A stretch of DNA of 64,000 bases from Marinifilum breve. GTDB lineage: Bacteria > Bacteroidota > Bacteroidia > Bacteroidales > Marinifilaceae. The notes below the pieces were generated by a model. That model was not told the origin of the DNA. It was given only the letters and a program-made list of their open reading frames with translations, and searched no databases. The stretch lies in assembly GCF_003202155.1 (NCBI RefSeq), contig NZ_QFLI01000006.1, positions 248,001 through 312,000 on the forward strand. Direction: 5' to 3'. Positions 1 to 7,178 of this stretch are shown piece by piece; within the stretch, counting starts at the first letter, position 1; each line of letters starts with the position of its first letter. The position numbers and the translations under genes are program-made.

Positions 1-392
1 TGCAGTTATCAAAGGTAATTGAGAAGGATTTGAAGAGCATTAATGAAAATGCTACGCTCGAAGATTTGATTCATGTAATCTCGAAATCGAAGAGGAATAT
101 TTACCCTGTATTGACGGAAGAAGGATATTTAATAGGAGTGGTGTTGCTGGATGATGTTCGAGAAATCATGTTTAACAAAGAGATGTACAATACACCTATC
201 AGCAATTTAATGATTATGCCGCCAGCATCTATTTCCTATAAAGATCCAATGGAGCTTGTCTTAAAAAAATTTACCGAAACTGGAGCATGGAATTTACCCG
301 TGATTGATGAAGGAAAATACATAGGTTTTGTTTCCAAATCGAAGTTATTCTCGGCTTATCGTCAGCATTTGGTGAAGATTACGGCTGATTAA
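1..392 (+). CDS. ClC-type chloride channel, C-terminal CBS-domain end (partial)
   Basis: The reading frame is open to the left window edge (first full codon at base 3), so this is only the last 130 or so residues; the TTG at base 30 is not the real start. What remains is a pair of CBS repeats: a first unit with SKSRN/IYPV and a GVVLLDDVR strand, and a second with AWNLPVID and IGFVSKSK. This tail, ending in an SAYR-like segment, is what I recall at the C-terminus of Bacteroidota ClC chloride channel/antiporter proteins, where CBS pairs act as cytosolic adenine-nucleotide sensors. The membrane part lies outside the window, so the channel assignment rests on the CBS pair alone; another CBS protein remains possible. 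Confidence 0.75.
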   Translation, partial: QLSKVIEKDLKSINENATLEDLIHVISKSKRNIYPVLTEEGYLIGVVLLDDVREIMFNKEMYNTPISNLMIMPPASISYKDPMELVLKKFTETGAWNLPVIDEGKYIGFVSKSKLFSAYRQHLVKITAD

Positions 393-409
393 ATTGGTTA
401 AAAACGCTC

Positions 410-438
410 TGATATTCCCACTTTAAGTGGGATTATCA
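410..438. repeat. 29-bp near-palindrome, copy 1
   Basis: Arms TGATATTCCCACTT and AAGTGGGATTATCA flank a single central base. This can form a stem of about 14 bp with one mismatch pair. It lies in the convergent gap between the ClC tail and the secreted protein gene, and a second copy follows at 467-495. It could serve as a terminator for the ClC gene, but there is no T-run directly after it. Confidence 0.7.
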
Positions 439-466
439 GTAGGAATACAAACTGCTCAATATACAT

Positions 467-495
467 TGATAATCTCACTTGGAGTGAGAATATCA
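467..495. repeat. 29-bp near-palindrome, copy 2 (inverted relative to copy 1)
   Basis: Arms TGATAATCTCACTT and GAGTGAGAATATCA. The sequence matches the reverse complement of the 410-438 element better than its forward strand, with a few substitutions that largely keep the stem paired. Preserved pairing with changed bases suggests that the folded structure matters. Confidence 0.7.
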
Positions 496-497
496 AA

Positions 498-528
498 TAA
501 AAATGCCTGACAAAATGAATTGCCAGGC
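498..528 (-). terminator. Rho-independent terminator of the secreted-protein gene
   Basis: A stem GCCTG-CAA / TTG-CAGGC with one mismatch spans 505-528. On the minus strand it is followed by an ATTTTTAT run at 497-504, as expected just downstream of the gene ending at 563. Confidence 0.6.
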
Positions 529-562
529 TGTGTTTGAAAGGTATTAATAAATATGGATAGCA

Positions 563-1174
563 TTACAAATCTATTGTTTTGTTATGCATTCCATTGTGTT
601 TGCGATATATTGAATCTCTTTTCTGAAAATATTCTCGTCTTTGTTCCAGGAAATCATTTCTTAAAGAATCCAGTTCTCTTTGCATTTTGCTATTGTGTTC
701 CTGTCTATACTGTCTTCTGTTTTTTCTCATTTGCTCAAGTTCTTTAAAAAAGTGATTTCGACTTGAGTCAGCTTGATGAAAGTTTCTGCGAAACATCTTT
801 GAGTCGAAGAAATCATTACCAAAGAAATCATCCTTAAAAAAATCGTCAGAAAAGAATGGATGTTTGTTATTTTTTTGTCTCAAACTATCCGGACCAAAGA
901 AGCGTCTCAACTGTTCTTGCATTCTTTTGTGCATCCTGCTCATATCCATTTGTTTGAAAAATGCCGAATCGTTTAGAAACTGATGAGTGCTATCTGATGA
1001 CCAGGAATAAACATAGGTTGAATCATAACGAATAAGGTTTCCATCTTCGTCATACTCTTTGTTTACTTTAATGTCTTTTTTAGGTAAGTTTTTGCTTTTG
1101 GCATTTTGTCCAAAGGCGGTAAAAGTAAGTAGCAAAATACCAATTGAAAATAAAATTTTGTTTATGCTCTTCAT
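563..1174 (-). CDS. Secreted low-complexity protein of unknown function
   Basis: A 203-residue protein that I do not recognise. It starts with a clear signal peptide (hydrophobic core at residues 7-21, likely cleavage after FG before QNAKS), so it should be exported to the periplasm or beyond. The middle (about 105-128) contains a phenylalanine/aspartate repeat, with DDFF or NDFF recurring every five to six residues. The C-terminal third is strongly charged (R, K, E, Q), lacks prolines and probably forms a long helix or coiled coil. No cysteine pair, enzyme motif or membrane anchor is visible. It is transcribed alone: it converges with the ClC gene and ends at a terminator at 498-528. The real-gene call rests on the signal peptide, length and terminator; the function is open. 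Confidence 0.7.
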   Translation of the reverse strand: MKSINKILFSIGILLLTFTAFGQNAKSKNLPKKDIKVNKEYDEDGNLIRYDSTYVYSWSSDSTHQFLNDSAFFKQMDMSRMHKRMQEQLRRFFGPDSLRQKNNKHPFFSDDFFKDDFFGNDFFDSKMFRRNFHQADSSRNHFFKELEQMRKNRRQYRQEHNSKMQRELDSLRNDFLEQRREYFQKRDSIYRKHNGMHNKTIDL

Positions 1175-1252
1175 GATAAAAGGACTAATGGTTTCGCCCC
1201 ATAAAATTACAAAACATCTGTGTTTGCTGAGAGTTAAAATATTTTAAAAAGT

Positions 1253-1283
1253 ATTAAAAAAGCTGCCTCAAATGAGACAGCTT
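1253..1283 (-). terminator. Rho-independent terminator of the small membrane-protein pair
   Basis: A 10-bp stem AAGCTGYCTC/GAGRCAGCTT with an AAAT-type loop lies at 1260-1283. The minus-strand transcript continues into a run of T (1253-1260). It sits 27 bp past the stop at 1310. Confidence 0.85.
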
Positions 1284-1309
1284 CTGAAAATTATTTGAAT
1301 TTAAAAGAA

Positions 1310-1813
1310 CTATTTCATGTGTTTTAAATTCACTGCATACATGATAACAAATACAATGGTAAAGAAACCTAAAACTGCTGTATTCATCATTGTAGCTTCA
1401 AAATCAATTAAGGCAAGAGGAACGAGCAGCCAGAATAAATTTGCAAAAGTATACAAGTAAAAACCATTTTTGCTCATTTTGAACATCAAAAATACACCTA
1501 GTAAACTTAGTAAAGCAAATAAAATATTGGCACCCGAAATTAAACCAAGATTTTGTGACGTTTTTTCAAGAGTTACAATTCCATTTTGAATACTATTGTA
1601 CGCAAATCCAGATTCAATACCAGCATCCGATAATGCCTCCTGTTGCGTTTCCAACATCTCCATTTGTTTGGCATATGTTGAATCGAACATGAAATATTGA
1701 TAGATATTGCTTCCTAGAAGAAATCCACTACCAATAAACGATAGAATACACAATACAGTTAAAAATGTTGGTCTTTTTTTAGGCATTTCAATAGTTGTTA
1801 CATTTTCGTCCAT
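1310..1813 (-). CDS. Small four-helix membrane protein, paralogue of its upstream neighbour
   Basis: 167 residues with a short charged N-terminus followed by four predicted membrane segments (about 17-40, 92-112, 118-137 and 146-163). A soluble loop of about 45 residues, rich in E and Q, separates the first and second. The N-terminal motif RPTFLTVLCILSFIGSGF and the C-terminal YAVNLK are nearly the same in the next gene upstream, so the two arose by tandem duplication. No family name can be given with confidence; similar small membrane proteins are common in Bacteroidota. It is the second gene of a two-gene operon with a 33-bp gap and ends at a strong terminator. Confidence 0.75.
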   Translation of the reverse strand: MDENVTTIEMPKKRPTFLTVLCILSFIGSGFLLGSNIYQYFMFDSTYAKQMEMLETQQEALSDAGIESGFAYNSIQNGIVTLEKTSQNLGLISGANILFALLSLLGVFLMFKMSKNGFYLYTFANLFWLLVPLALIDFEATMMNTAVLGFFTIVFVIMYAVNLKHMK

Positions 1814-1846
1814 AATTAAAAGGTTTTTGTAGGATGAGTAATATTA

Positions 1847-2329
1847 TTAGTTCATTTTTTTCAGGTTTATTGCATAAAGAGCGATAAAAAGAATGGTAAA
1901 AACACTCGAGAATAGAATACCGATGTTTATGAATAAGTTAAAGCCAATAAAAATTGCAGGAACAAACAAAAGCAATACTTGAGCAATGGTATAAATATAG
2001 AAACCTGCTTTTTTTAATTGAAACATTAGGATTGCTCCTATTAAGCTTGCTGCGTATAATAAGAACTGAGCCAAAGAGATTTCGAAAATGTGTTCAATTG
2101 CTCTCTGTCCTATTTCTATAGCTTGCTCTAAAAATTGTCGGGCTGGTTCCTCATGCACTTCCTCTAGTGCCATTTCGAAAAAATCTGGTCCCAAGAAGTT
2201 TTTTATTGGCGACATTATCATACCCATAAGGTTATTGATAACACCAAATCCACTACCAATAAAAGTAAGGATACATAAAACAGTTAATAGTCCGGGTCTT
2301 TGTTTGGGGTTGGTTTCAACAATTTCCAT
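1847..2329 (-). CDS. Small four-helix membrane protein, first gene of the paralogous pair
   Basis: 160 residues. It shares with the downstream gene the opening RPGLLTVLCILTFIGSGFG and the closing ALYAINLKKM, with the same four-helix layout (about 14-36, 85-107, 112-133 and 138-157). The soluble loop between helices 1 and 2 is unrelated in sequence and acidic (EEVHEEPARQFLEQ). The conserved membrane frame with a diverged loop suggests that the loop gives each paralogue its partner or substrate, which is an inference. The gene is transcribed leftward, away from glyA. Function unknown. Confidence 0.75.
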   Translation of the reverse strand: MEIVETNPKQRPGLLTVLCILTFIGSGFGVINNLMGMIMSPIKNFLGPDFFEMALEEVHEEPARQFLEQAIEIGQRAIEHIFEISLAQFLLYAASLIGAILMFQLKKAGFYIYTIAQVLLLFVPAIFIGFNLFINIGILFSSVFTILFIALYAINLKKMN

Positions 2330-2750
2330 ATCAGTTGTATTTATGGGGTTAGGGTATAAAATTTCACAATGATAAATTTACAATAAAGCTGATAAGTACA
2401 AAAAATATTATACTGTTATTAGATTTTGTAGGTTTCTTTCCCGTTGAGTATATGCTTTTACATGATATCTGAGAACAAAACCGTGATTGATACAATTTTA
2501 TCATTGTTTTCGTTGTATGTTCTAGAAATGTTTATTTACAATTTAAATAAGCACAAAATAATTTTTTTAATATCCCGATTTGTCTAATTTTGAACCTGCA
2601 CTTTAAGGAGAGGATAAATGATATGAATCTTGCGGTGCATCATCTTTTCAAGGGGGAATAAAATTCAGTAAACATGGGATTTTTGACCCTTTAAAACACT
2701 AACAAAACATTAAATTAATCCGATTAAAATCGGGGAAAAGAAAAACAACA
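2330..2750. other. Intergenic region with divergent promoters and the glyA leader
   Basis: 421 bp without a gene. It must contain the promoter of the leftward membrane-protein pair and that of glyA. A -7 like element for glyA lies at 2585-2592, implying a leader of about 150 nt. Near its end is a perfect small inverted repeat, CCGATT-AA-AATCGG (2720-2733), 17 bp before the start codon. Further left the sequence is AT-rich with no structure I can name. Confidence 0.6.
2585..2592 (+). promoter_or_regulatory. Probable glyA -7 element
   Basis: TAATTTTG fits the Bacteroidota primary-sigma -7 consensus TAnnTTTG exactly. No clear TTG -33 box is present at the usual 19-21 bp upstream, so the assignment is tentative. 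Confidence 0.4.
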
Positions 2751-4031
2751 ATGGAAAGAGATAGACAAATTTTCGACCTAATTGATCAGGAATACCTACG
2801 TCAGAAAAATGGTATTGAGTTGATTGCTTCTGAAAACTTTGTGAGCCAGCAAGTAATGGACGCAATGGGATCGTGCCTTACTAACAAATACGCTGAAGGT
2901 TATCCAGGAAAGCGTTACTATGGTGGTTGTCAGGTTGTAGATCAAACTGAACAATTAGCAATCGACAGAGCATGTGAGCTTTTCGGTGCTGAGTATGCTA
3001 ACGTGCAGCCTCACTCAGGAGCGCAAGCAAATGCTGCTGTATTTTATGCATGTATGAAACCAGGTGATACATTTCTAGGTTTAGATTTGGCTCACGGTGG
3101 TCACTTATCTCACGGTTCTCCTGTAAACTTATCAGGTAACCTATACAATCCAATTGCTTACCACGTAAAAGAAGATACCGGAATGGTTGATTACGATGAG
3201 GTAGAAAAATTGGCTTTAGAGCACAATCCTAAAATGATTGTAGCTGGTGCTTCTGCTTATTCTCGCGATTGGGATTTCCCACGTTTACGTGAAATCGCTG
3301 ATAAAGTAGGTGCTATTTTAATGGCTGATATTGCTCACCCTGCAGGTTTAATTGCTAAGGGATTATTGAGCAATCCAGTTCCTCACTGTCACGTTTGTAC
3401 TACTACTACTCACAAGACTCTTCGTGGACCTCGTGGTGGTTTGATCATCGTTGGAAAAGATTTCCCAAATCCATTCGGAGCTAAAACTCCAAAAGGAGAG
3501 ACCAAGATGATGTCGGCAGTATTGGATTTCGCAGTATTCCCAGGACAGCAAGGTGGTCCATTGGAGCACGTAATTGCTGCTAAAGCTGTTGCTTTCGGTG
3601 AAGCTTTAACTGATTCTTACAAAGAGTACGCTATCCAAATGCAGAAGAATGCTAAGGTAATGGCTGAGGAGTTTGTGAAATTAGGATACAAAGTAATCTC
3701 TGGTGGTACTGATAATCACTCAATGTTGATCGACCTTCGTTCTAAGTTCCCTGAAATTACAGGTAAGAAAGTTGAAAACATTTTGGTTCAGGCTGATATC
3801 ACAATCAACAAGAACATGGTTCCTTTTGATTCACGTTCTCCATTCTCAACTTCAGGTTTACGTGTTGGTACTCCAGCAATCACAACTCGTGGTTTGAAAG
3901 AAGAACACATGCCAGTAATCGTTCAGATGATTGATGAGGTAATCTCTAACATCGATAACGAAGAGGTAATTGCTTCAGTACGTACTCGCGTTAATGAAAT
4001 GATGTGTGAGCGTCCAATGTTTGCTTGGTAG
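2751..4031 (+). CDS. glyA: Serine hydroxymethyltransferase
   Basis: A PLP enzyme that interconverts serine and glycine while charging tetrahydrofolate to 5,10-methylene-THF, the main source of one-carbon units in the cytosol. At 426 residues it is the normal bacterial length. Diagnostic segments are ELIASENF (23-30), [15 protein letters not shown] (45-59), the PLP-binding run [14 protein letters not shown] with the Schiff-base lysine at 222, and the GTPAITTRG segment near the C-terminus. The gene stands alone: the upstream neighbour runs the other way and a terminator follows at 4056. Codon use here is more optimised (many GGT, GCT, CGT and AAC) than in its neighbours, consistent with high expression. 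The call is secure. Confidence 0.98.
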   Translation: MERDRQIFDLIDQEYLRQKNGIELIASENFVSQQVMDAMGSCLTNKYAEGYPGKRYYGGCQVVDQTEQLAIDRACELFGAEYANVQPHSGAQANAAVFYACMKPGDTFLGLDLAHGGHLSHGSPVNLSGNLYNPIAYHVKEDTGMVDYDEVEKLALEHNPKMIVAGASAYSRDWDFPRLREIADKVGAILMADIAHPAGLIAKGLLSNPVPHCHVCTTTTHKTLRGPRGGLIIVGKDFPNPFGAKTPKGETKMMSAVLDFAVFPGQQGGPLEHVIAAKAVAFGEALTDSYKEYAIQMQKNAKVMAEEFVKLGYKVISGGTDNHSMLIDLRSKFPEITGKKVENILVQADITINKNMVPFDSRSPFSTSGLRVGTPAITTRGLKEEHMPVIVQMIDEVISNIDNEEVIASVRTRVNEMMCERPMFAW

Positions 4032-4055
4032 TAAAATTATACCATAAGATATATG

Positions 4056-4087
4056 AAAGGGGAGAGCTTTGGTTCTTCCCTTTTTTG
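4056..4087 (+). terminator. Rho-independent terminator of glyA
   Basis: An AAGGGGAGA arm and a TTCTTCCCTT arm form a GC-containing stem followed by six T at 4081-4086. It lies 25 bp downstream of the glyA stop. Confidence 0.8.
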
Positions 4088-4188
4088 TATTCTACACTGC
4101 TGTAGAATTATACCGTTAGAAACGTATTTTGTTTTAGAGCATATCCTATCTCGATAATTAACTGTAGTTTAGTGCAAAATTTATTGTT

Positions 4189-4959
4189 ATGGAATGGTAT
4201 TATTATTTATTGGTTGTTCTTGTAGGAGTTTTTGCTGGTTTTTTAAATACTTTGGCAGGTAGTGGTTCAATTATTAGTTTGGCCATGTTGATGTTTATGG
4301 GATTACCGGCAAATGTGGCAAATGGTACCAATAGAATTGCCATTTTGATGCAGAATATTGTTGGTGTAAGTAGTTTCAAGAAACAGAAGGTATTTACTTT
4401 CAAAGAAGGCATTTGGTTAGCTGTTCCTGCAATTGTTGGTTCGGTAATAGGTGCAAGTTTGGCGGTTGAAATCAACGAAGAAATGATGGAGAAAACCATT
4501 GGAGGTTTGTTGGTATTTCTCTTTTTTATTGTGCTTTATAAGCCTGATGCATGGGTGAAAGGTCAGGCAGGATTGGTTCGTTCTAAACCAAGTGTTTGGC
4601 AAATTATAATCTTCTTTTTTATTGGATTGTATGGTGGATTTATTCAAGCAGGAGTAGGATTTTTTCTATTGGCAGGTTTGGTGTTGGGAGCCGGATTCGA
4701 TCTGGTAAAGGCTAATGCAATTAAAGTATTTATTGTTCTTCTTTATACTCCTTTTGCCATAGGTGTGTTTATTATGAATGGACAAATCGATTATAAGATT
4801 GGCTTTATCTTAGCTGCTGGTAATATGATTGGAGCATATATAGCGGCTAATTTTGCTGTAAGTTGGGGAGCTAAATTTGTTCGATATATTTTATTAGCTG
4901 TCATTATCTTCGCTTCCCTTAAGTTTTTAGGTGTGTACGAGATGATTGGACTGATTTAA
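4189..4959 (+). CDS. TauE/SafE-family inner-membrane anion permease
   Basis: 256 residues, almost entirely hydrophobic, with about eight predicted helices in two similar halves as in the TauE/SafE (DUF81) family. The N-terminal GxFAGFLNTLAGSGSIIS motif and the mid-protein YGGFIQAGVGFFLL repeat are the family signature. Members export or import small anions such as sulfite, sulfoacetate or sulfonates; no neighbour here belongs to sulfur metabolism, so the substrate cannot be named. The gene is monocistronic, lying between the glyA terminator and the convergent tonB operon. A TAGTTTAG at about 4163 could be a weak -7 box. The family call is firm and the substrate unknown. Confidence 0.9.
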   Translation: MEWYYYLLVVLVGVFAGFLNTLAGSGSIISLAMLMFMGLPANVANGTNRIAILMQNIVGVSSFKKQKVFTFKEGIWLAVPAIVGSVIGASLAVEINEEMMEKTIGGLLVFLFFIVLYKPDAWVKGQAGLVRSKPSVWQIIIFFFIGLYGGFIQAGVGFFLLAGLVLGAGFDLVKANAIKVFIVLLYTPFAIGVFIMNGQIDYKIGFILAAGNMIGAYIAANFAVSWGAKFVRYILLAVIIFASLKFLGVYEMIGLI

Positions 4960-4994
4960 CAGTTATTAGTTGTGGAAAGTAATAAAGCGTACAC

Positions 4995-5939
4995 TTAATT
5001 CAACTGGAAATGATAAGTTATGGTTCCCTTCTGGTATGCAGGAGCACCGCTATCGGAATTGAATTTGGCTTTTAGAGCAGCTTTTTTCGCAGCTTCGAAT
5101 AAGGTAGAATTACTAGTCGTAGAACCAGGCCTTCCTGGAAGTGCACTAACAACTTTCCCATTCTTGTCTACTGTTATCTCTACAACAACTTTTCCGCCTT
5201 CCTGAAGGTTATAATGAGGTTTAGGTATGGATAGTGAGTTACGTCCCTGCAAATCGTAAGAAACGCCTTTACTTCCCAGTCCCGTTCCACTGTAATTGTC
5301 AGAATTTGGTGAACCGGTTGGTTTACCCTGATTTCCACTTTTAGAGGTTACACCTTGAGATGAGTTGGGTGAAGTTCCTTGCCCGAAAACATTTTTAGCC
5401 CGATTGTTAATGGCATCAATTTTTGCCTGTCGTTCTGCAGCTTCACGTTTTTTTCTTTCAATTTCTTCCAGGCGTTTTCTTTCCGCCTCGGCTTCTTGCT
5501 GTTTACGGATTTCCTCCTGCCTTTTTTTCTCAGCTTCTAGTTTTGCTAACCTATCTTTTTCTGCTTTTGCCTTTCTTGCTTTTTCGTCAGCAGCTTTTTT
5601 CTTAGCAATTTCTTCAGCCGATGGCAATTCAGGAGCATCCTCGGTATCCTGAGTTAATACTTTTTCTTGTGTAGAGCTTGGCTCTGGTTGGGATTTAGCA
5701 GGCGCTGATTTTGGAACTGATACAGGTTCAGCTGCAGCAACTTTCTTCTGAGTTTTAGAAGGTGCAGGAGCTCTTCTGCCTACACCTTGATTTGAGTTTC
5801 CAAAGTTCACGAGAATCCCTTCTTCTTCAGGAAGAGGAAGGGGAGTTCGAAAGCCCAGAAAATACAATAGCACAATTAATCCAATGTGGAAAAACAGTGT
5901 ACCAGCAAATCCTATTCTCTTGTTTTTGGAATCTTCCAT
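4995..5939 (-). CDS. tonB: TonB-type energy transducer
   Basis: 314 residues, third gene of an exbB-exbD-tonB operon (2-bp gap after exbD). One membrane anchor near the N-terminus (about 9-27) is followed by a proline/serine segment and then a long charged coil rich in K, E, A and R (about 105-185) that spans the periplasm. A glycine/asparagine/serine linker leads to a C-terminal TonB fold beginning near KPHYNLQEGGKVVVEITVDK and ending in the strand TITYHFQLN. Such proteins carry proton-motive force from ExbBD to outer-membrane TonB-dependent receptors, of which Bacteroidota have many; a TolA-like role cannot be excluded because of the long helical spacer. No terminator is evident between it and the convergent permease gene. 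Confidence 0.88.
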   Translation of the reverse strand: MEDSKNKRIGFAGTLFFHIGLIVLLYFLGFRTPLPLPEEEGILVNFGNSNQGVGRRAPAPSKTQKKVAAAEPVSVPKSAPAKSQPEPSSTQEKVLTQDTEDAPELPSAEEIAKKKAADEKARKAKAEKDRLAKLEAEKKRQEEIRKQQEAEAERKRLEEIERKKREAAERQAKIDAINNRAKNVFGQGTSPNSSQGVTSKSGNQGKPTGSPNSDNYSGTGLGSKGVSYDLQGRNSLSIPKPHYNLQEGGKVVVEITVDKNGKVVSALPGRPGSTTSNSTLFEAAKKAALKAKFNSDSGAPAYQKGTITYHFQLN

Positions 5940-5941
5940 AT

Positions 5942-6334
5942 CTACTTCGCTCGTGTTGCCAATATCAATTTGTACTTGTTATCCTTCGCAATATTCATCA
6001 CTTTAACTACCTGTTCCATTGGAACCGATTTATCTACGTGAAGCGATATTGTTGGATCTTCTTCTCTCGCCAGTTTTCTTTGCAATTTGTGTTCCAATTG
6101 TGAAAAAGGAACAGGTGTTGTTTCCAAATAAAAATTGAAATTCTTATCGATCGAAACTGTAGTTATTGGCTTGGCAGCGGTTTGGTTACTGCTTTTTGGT
6201 AACAGCAATTTCAGTGCATTCGGACTAATTAGTGTTGATGTTACCATGAAGAAAATCAGCAACAAAAACACGATATCAGTCATGGATGACATACTGAAAG
6301 CTGCACTTACTTTATTTCTTGTTTTTAGAGCCAT
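5942..6334 (-). CDS. exbD: ExbD/TolR biopolymer transport protein
   Basis: 130 residues with one N-terminal membrane helix (about 19-38) that carries the family's essential aspartate at residue 20 (SMTDIVFLLLIFFM), the proton-handling residue of the ExbB-ExbD motor. The remainder is a small periplasmic domain (VSIDKNFNFYLE, SLHVDKSVPMEQVVKVMNIAKD). It sits between exbB (6-bp gap) and tonB (2-bp gap), so the three are almost certainly one transcript. ExbD and TolR cannot be told apart by sequence inspection; the adjacent TonB favours ExbD. Confidence 0.93.
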   Translation of the reverse strand: MALKTRNKVSAAFSMSSMTDIVFLLLIFFMVTSTLISPNALKLLLPKSSNQTAAKPITTVSIDKNFNFYLETTPVPFSQLEHKLQRKLAREEDPTISLHVDKSVPMEQVVKVMNIAKDNKYKLILATRAK

Positions 6335-6340
6335 ACTTTA

Positions 6341-7057
6341 TTACTTGATTGGTTCATTCAACAAATCCATAAACTCGGTAGTTGTAGCTTCCATATTGAA
6401 AACCACTTTTTCAACTTTGGCCACCAAAATATTGTAGGCGAAGTAGGCAATAATACCAACGGTAAGACCTGCTACAGTAGTTACCATTGCCTGATAAATA
6501 CCACTTGATAATAAACCAACATCAATATTGTTTCCTGCATTTGACATGTCGTAAAATGCCTGAATCATACCCATTACAGTTCCAAGGAATCCAATCATAG
6601 GCGCAGCACCGGCTACTGTAGCCAAAGTAGGTAAGTTTTTCTCTAGTTTTGAAACTTCAAGATTACCGATATTTTCAATGGCAGCGTTTACATCGTTTAA
6701 TGGACGACCAATGCGTTTTATTCCTTTCGAAATCATTCTGGATACAGGAGTATCTTTTGATTGACACAAAGCTAAAGCTGAATCAATTTTACCTTCATGA
6801 ATGTAATCGCGAATTCGGTTCATAAAGTTGGAATCTTCTTTTGTTGCCTTGCGGATAGCAAAATATCTCTCACCAAAAATATATATTGCAATAACTGAGA
6901 GTGCAAAAATAGGAACCATGATCCAACCTCCCTTAAATGCCATTTCAACAAAATTTAGTGTTAGTTCTGTTGTTACGGCCCCTTGTTCCTCTAGAGGTAA
7001 TTCATTCTGAGCCATTTCTTGTAAACCAGCTATAAGCGATAGATAATTCATATACAA
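6341..7057 (-). CDS. exbB: ExbB/TolQ/MotA-family proton channel subunit
   Basis: 238 residues. The MotA/TolQ/ExbB architecture is clear: a first membrane helix at about 43-61, a cytoplasmic stretch with ERYFAIRKA, and two more helices at about 140-165 and 190-212 with the motifs LATVAGAAPMIGFLGTVMGM and TVAGLTVGIIAYFAYN. These line the proton path with ExbD. The first 30 residues (MYMNYLSLIAG then acidic QNELPLEEQGAV) are less conserved and could include a few residues too many. It is the first gene of the operon and starts just beyond the nhaD terminator, so its promoter must lie in or near 7058-7089. Confidence 0.92.
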   Translation of the reverse strand: MYMNYLSLIAGLQEMAQNELPLEEQGAVTTELTLNFVEMAFKGGWIMVPIFALSVIAIYIFGERYFAIRKATKEDSNFMNRIRDYIHEGKIDSALALCQSKDTPVSRMISKGIKRIGRPLNDVNAAIENIGNLEVSKLEKNLPTLATVAGAAPMIGFLGTVMGMIQAFYDMSNAGNNIDVGLLSSGIYQAMVTTVAGLTVGIIAYFAYNILVAKVEKVVFNMEATTTEFMDLLNEPIK

Positions 7058-7082
7058 TTTTTTCTAGTTTGATCTAATACAT

Positions 7083-7118
7083 AAAAAAACGAGATATAAT
7101 ACGGAATATTATATCTCG
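7083..7118 (-). terminator. Rho-independent terminator of nhaD
   Basis: A perfect stem of about 12 bp, CGAGATATAATA / TATTATATCTCG (7090-7118), is followed on the minus strand by seven T (7083-7089). It lies 60 bp past the nhaD stop and directly upstream of exbB. Confidence 0.92.
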
Positions 7119-7178
7119 CTAAATTAATATTATTGATTTTATTCCCCTATAGAAATTAAGGGAAATTGAATCTTTATT

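Noticed and set aside
553-747. Short plus-strand frame opposite the secreted-protein gene
   Set aside because: It is the antisense shadow of the 563-1174 gene, with low-complexity F and C content and no promoter.
2593-2733. glyA leader as a known tetrahydrofolate or glycine riboswitch
   Set aside because: Only short stretches resemble recalled consensus fragments, and the spacing and length do not fit; a covariance search would be needed. It is kept only as a finding.
4995-7057. Tol-Pal system (TolQ-TolR-TolA)
   Set aside because: The third protein ends in a TonB-like fold, and neither tolB nor pal follows. The long helical spacer leaves some doubt, which is noted in the entry.
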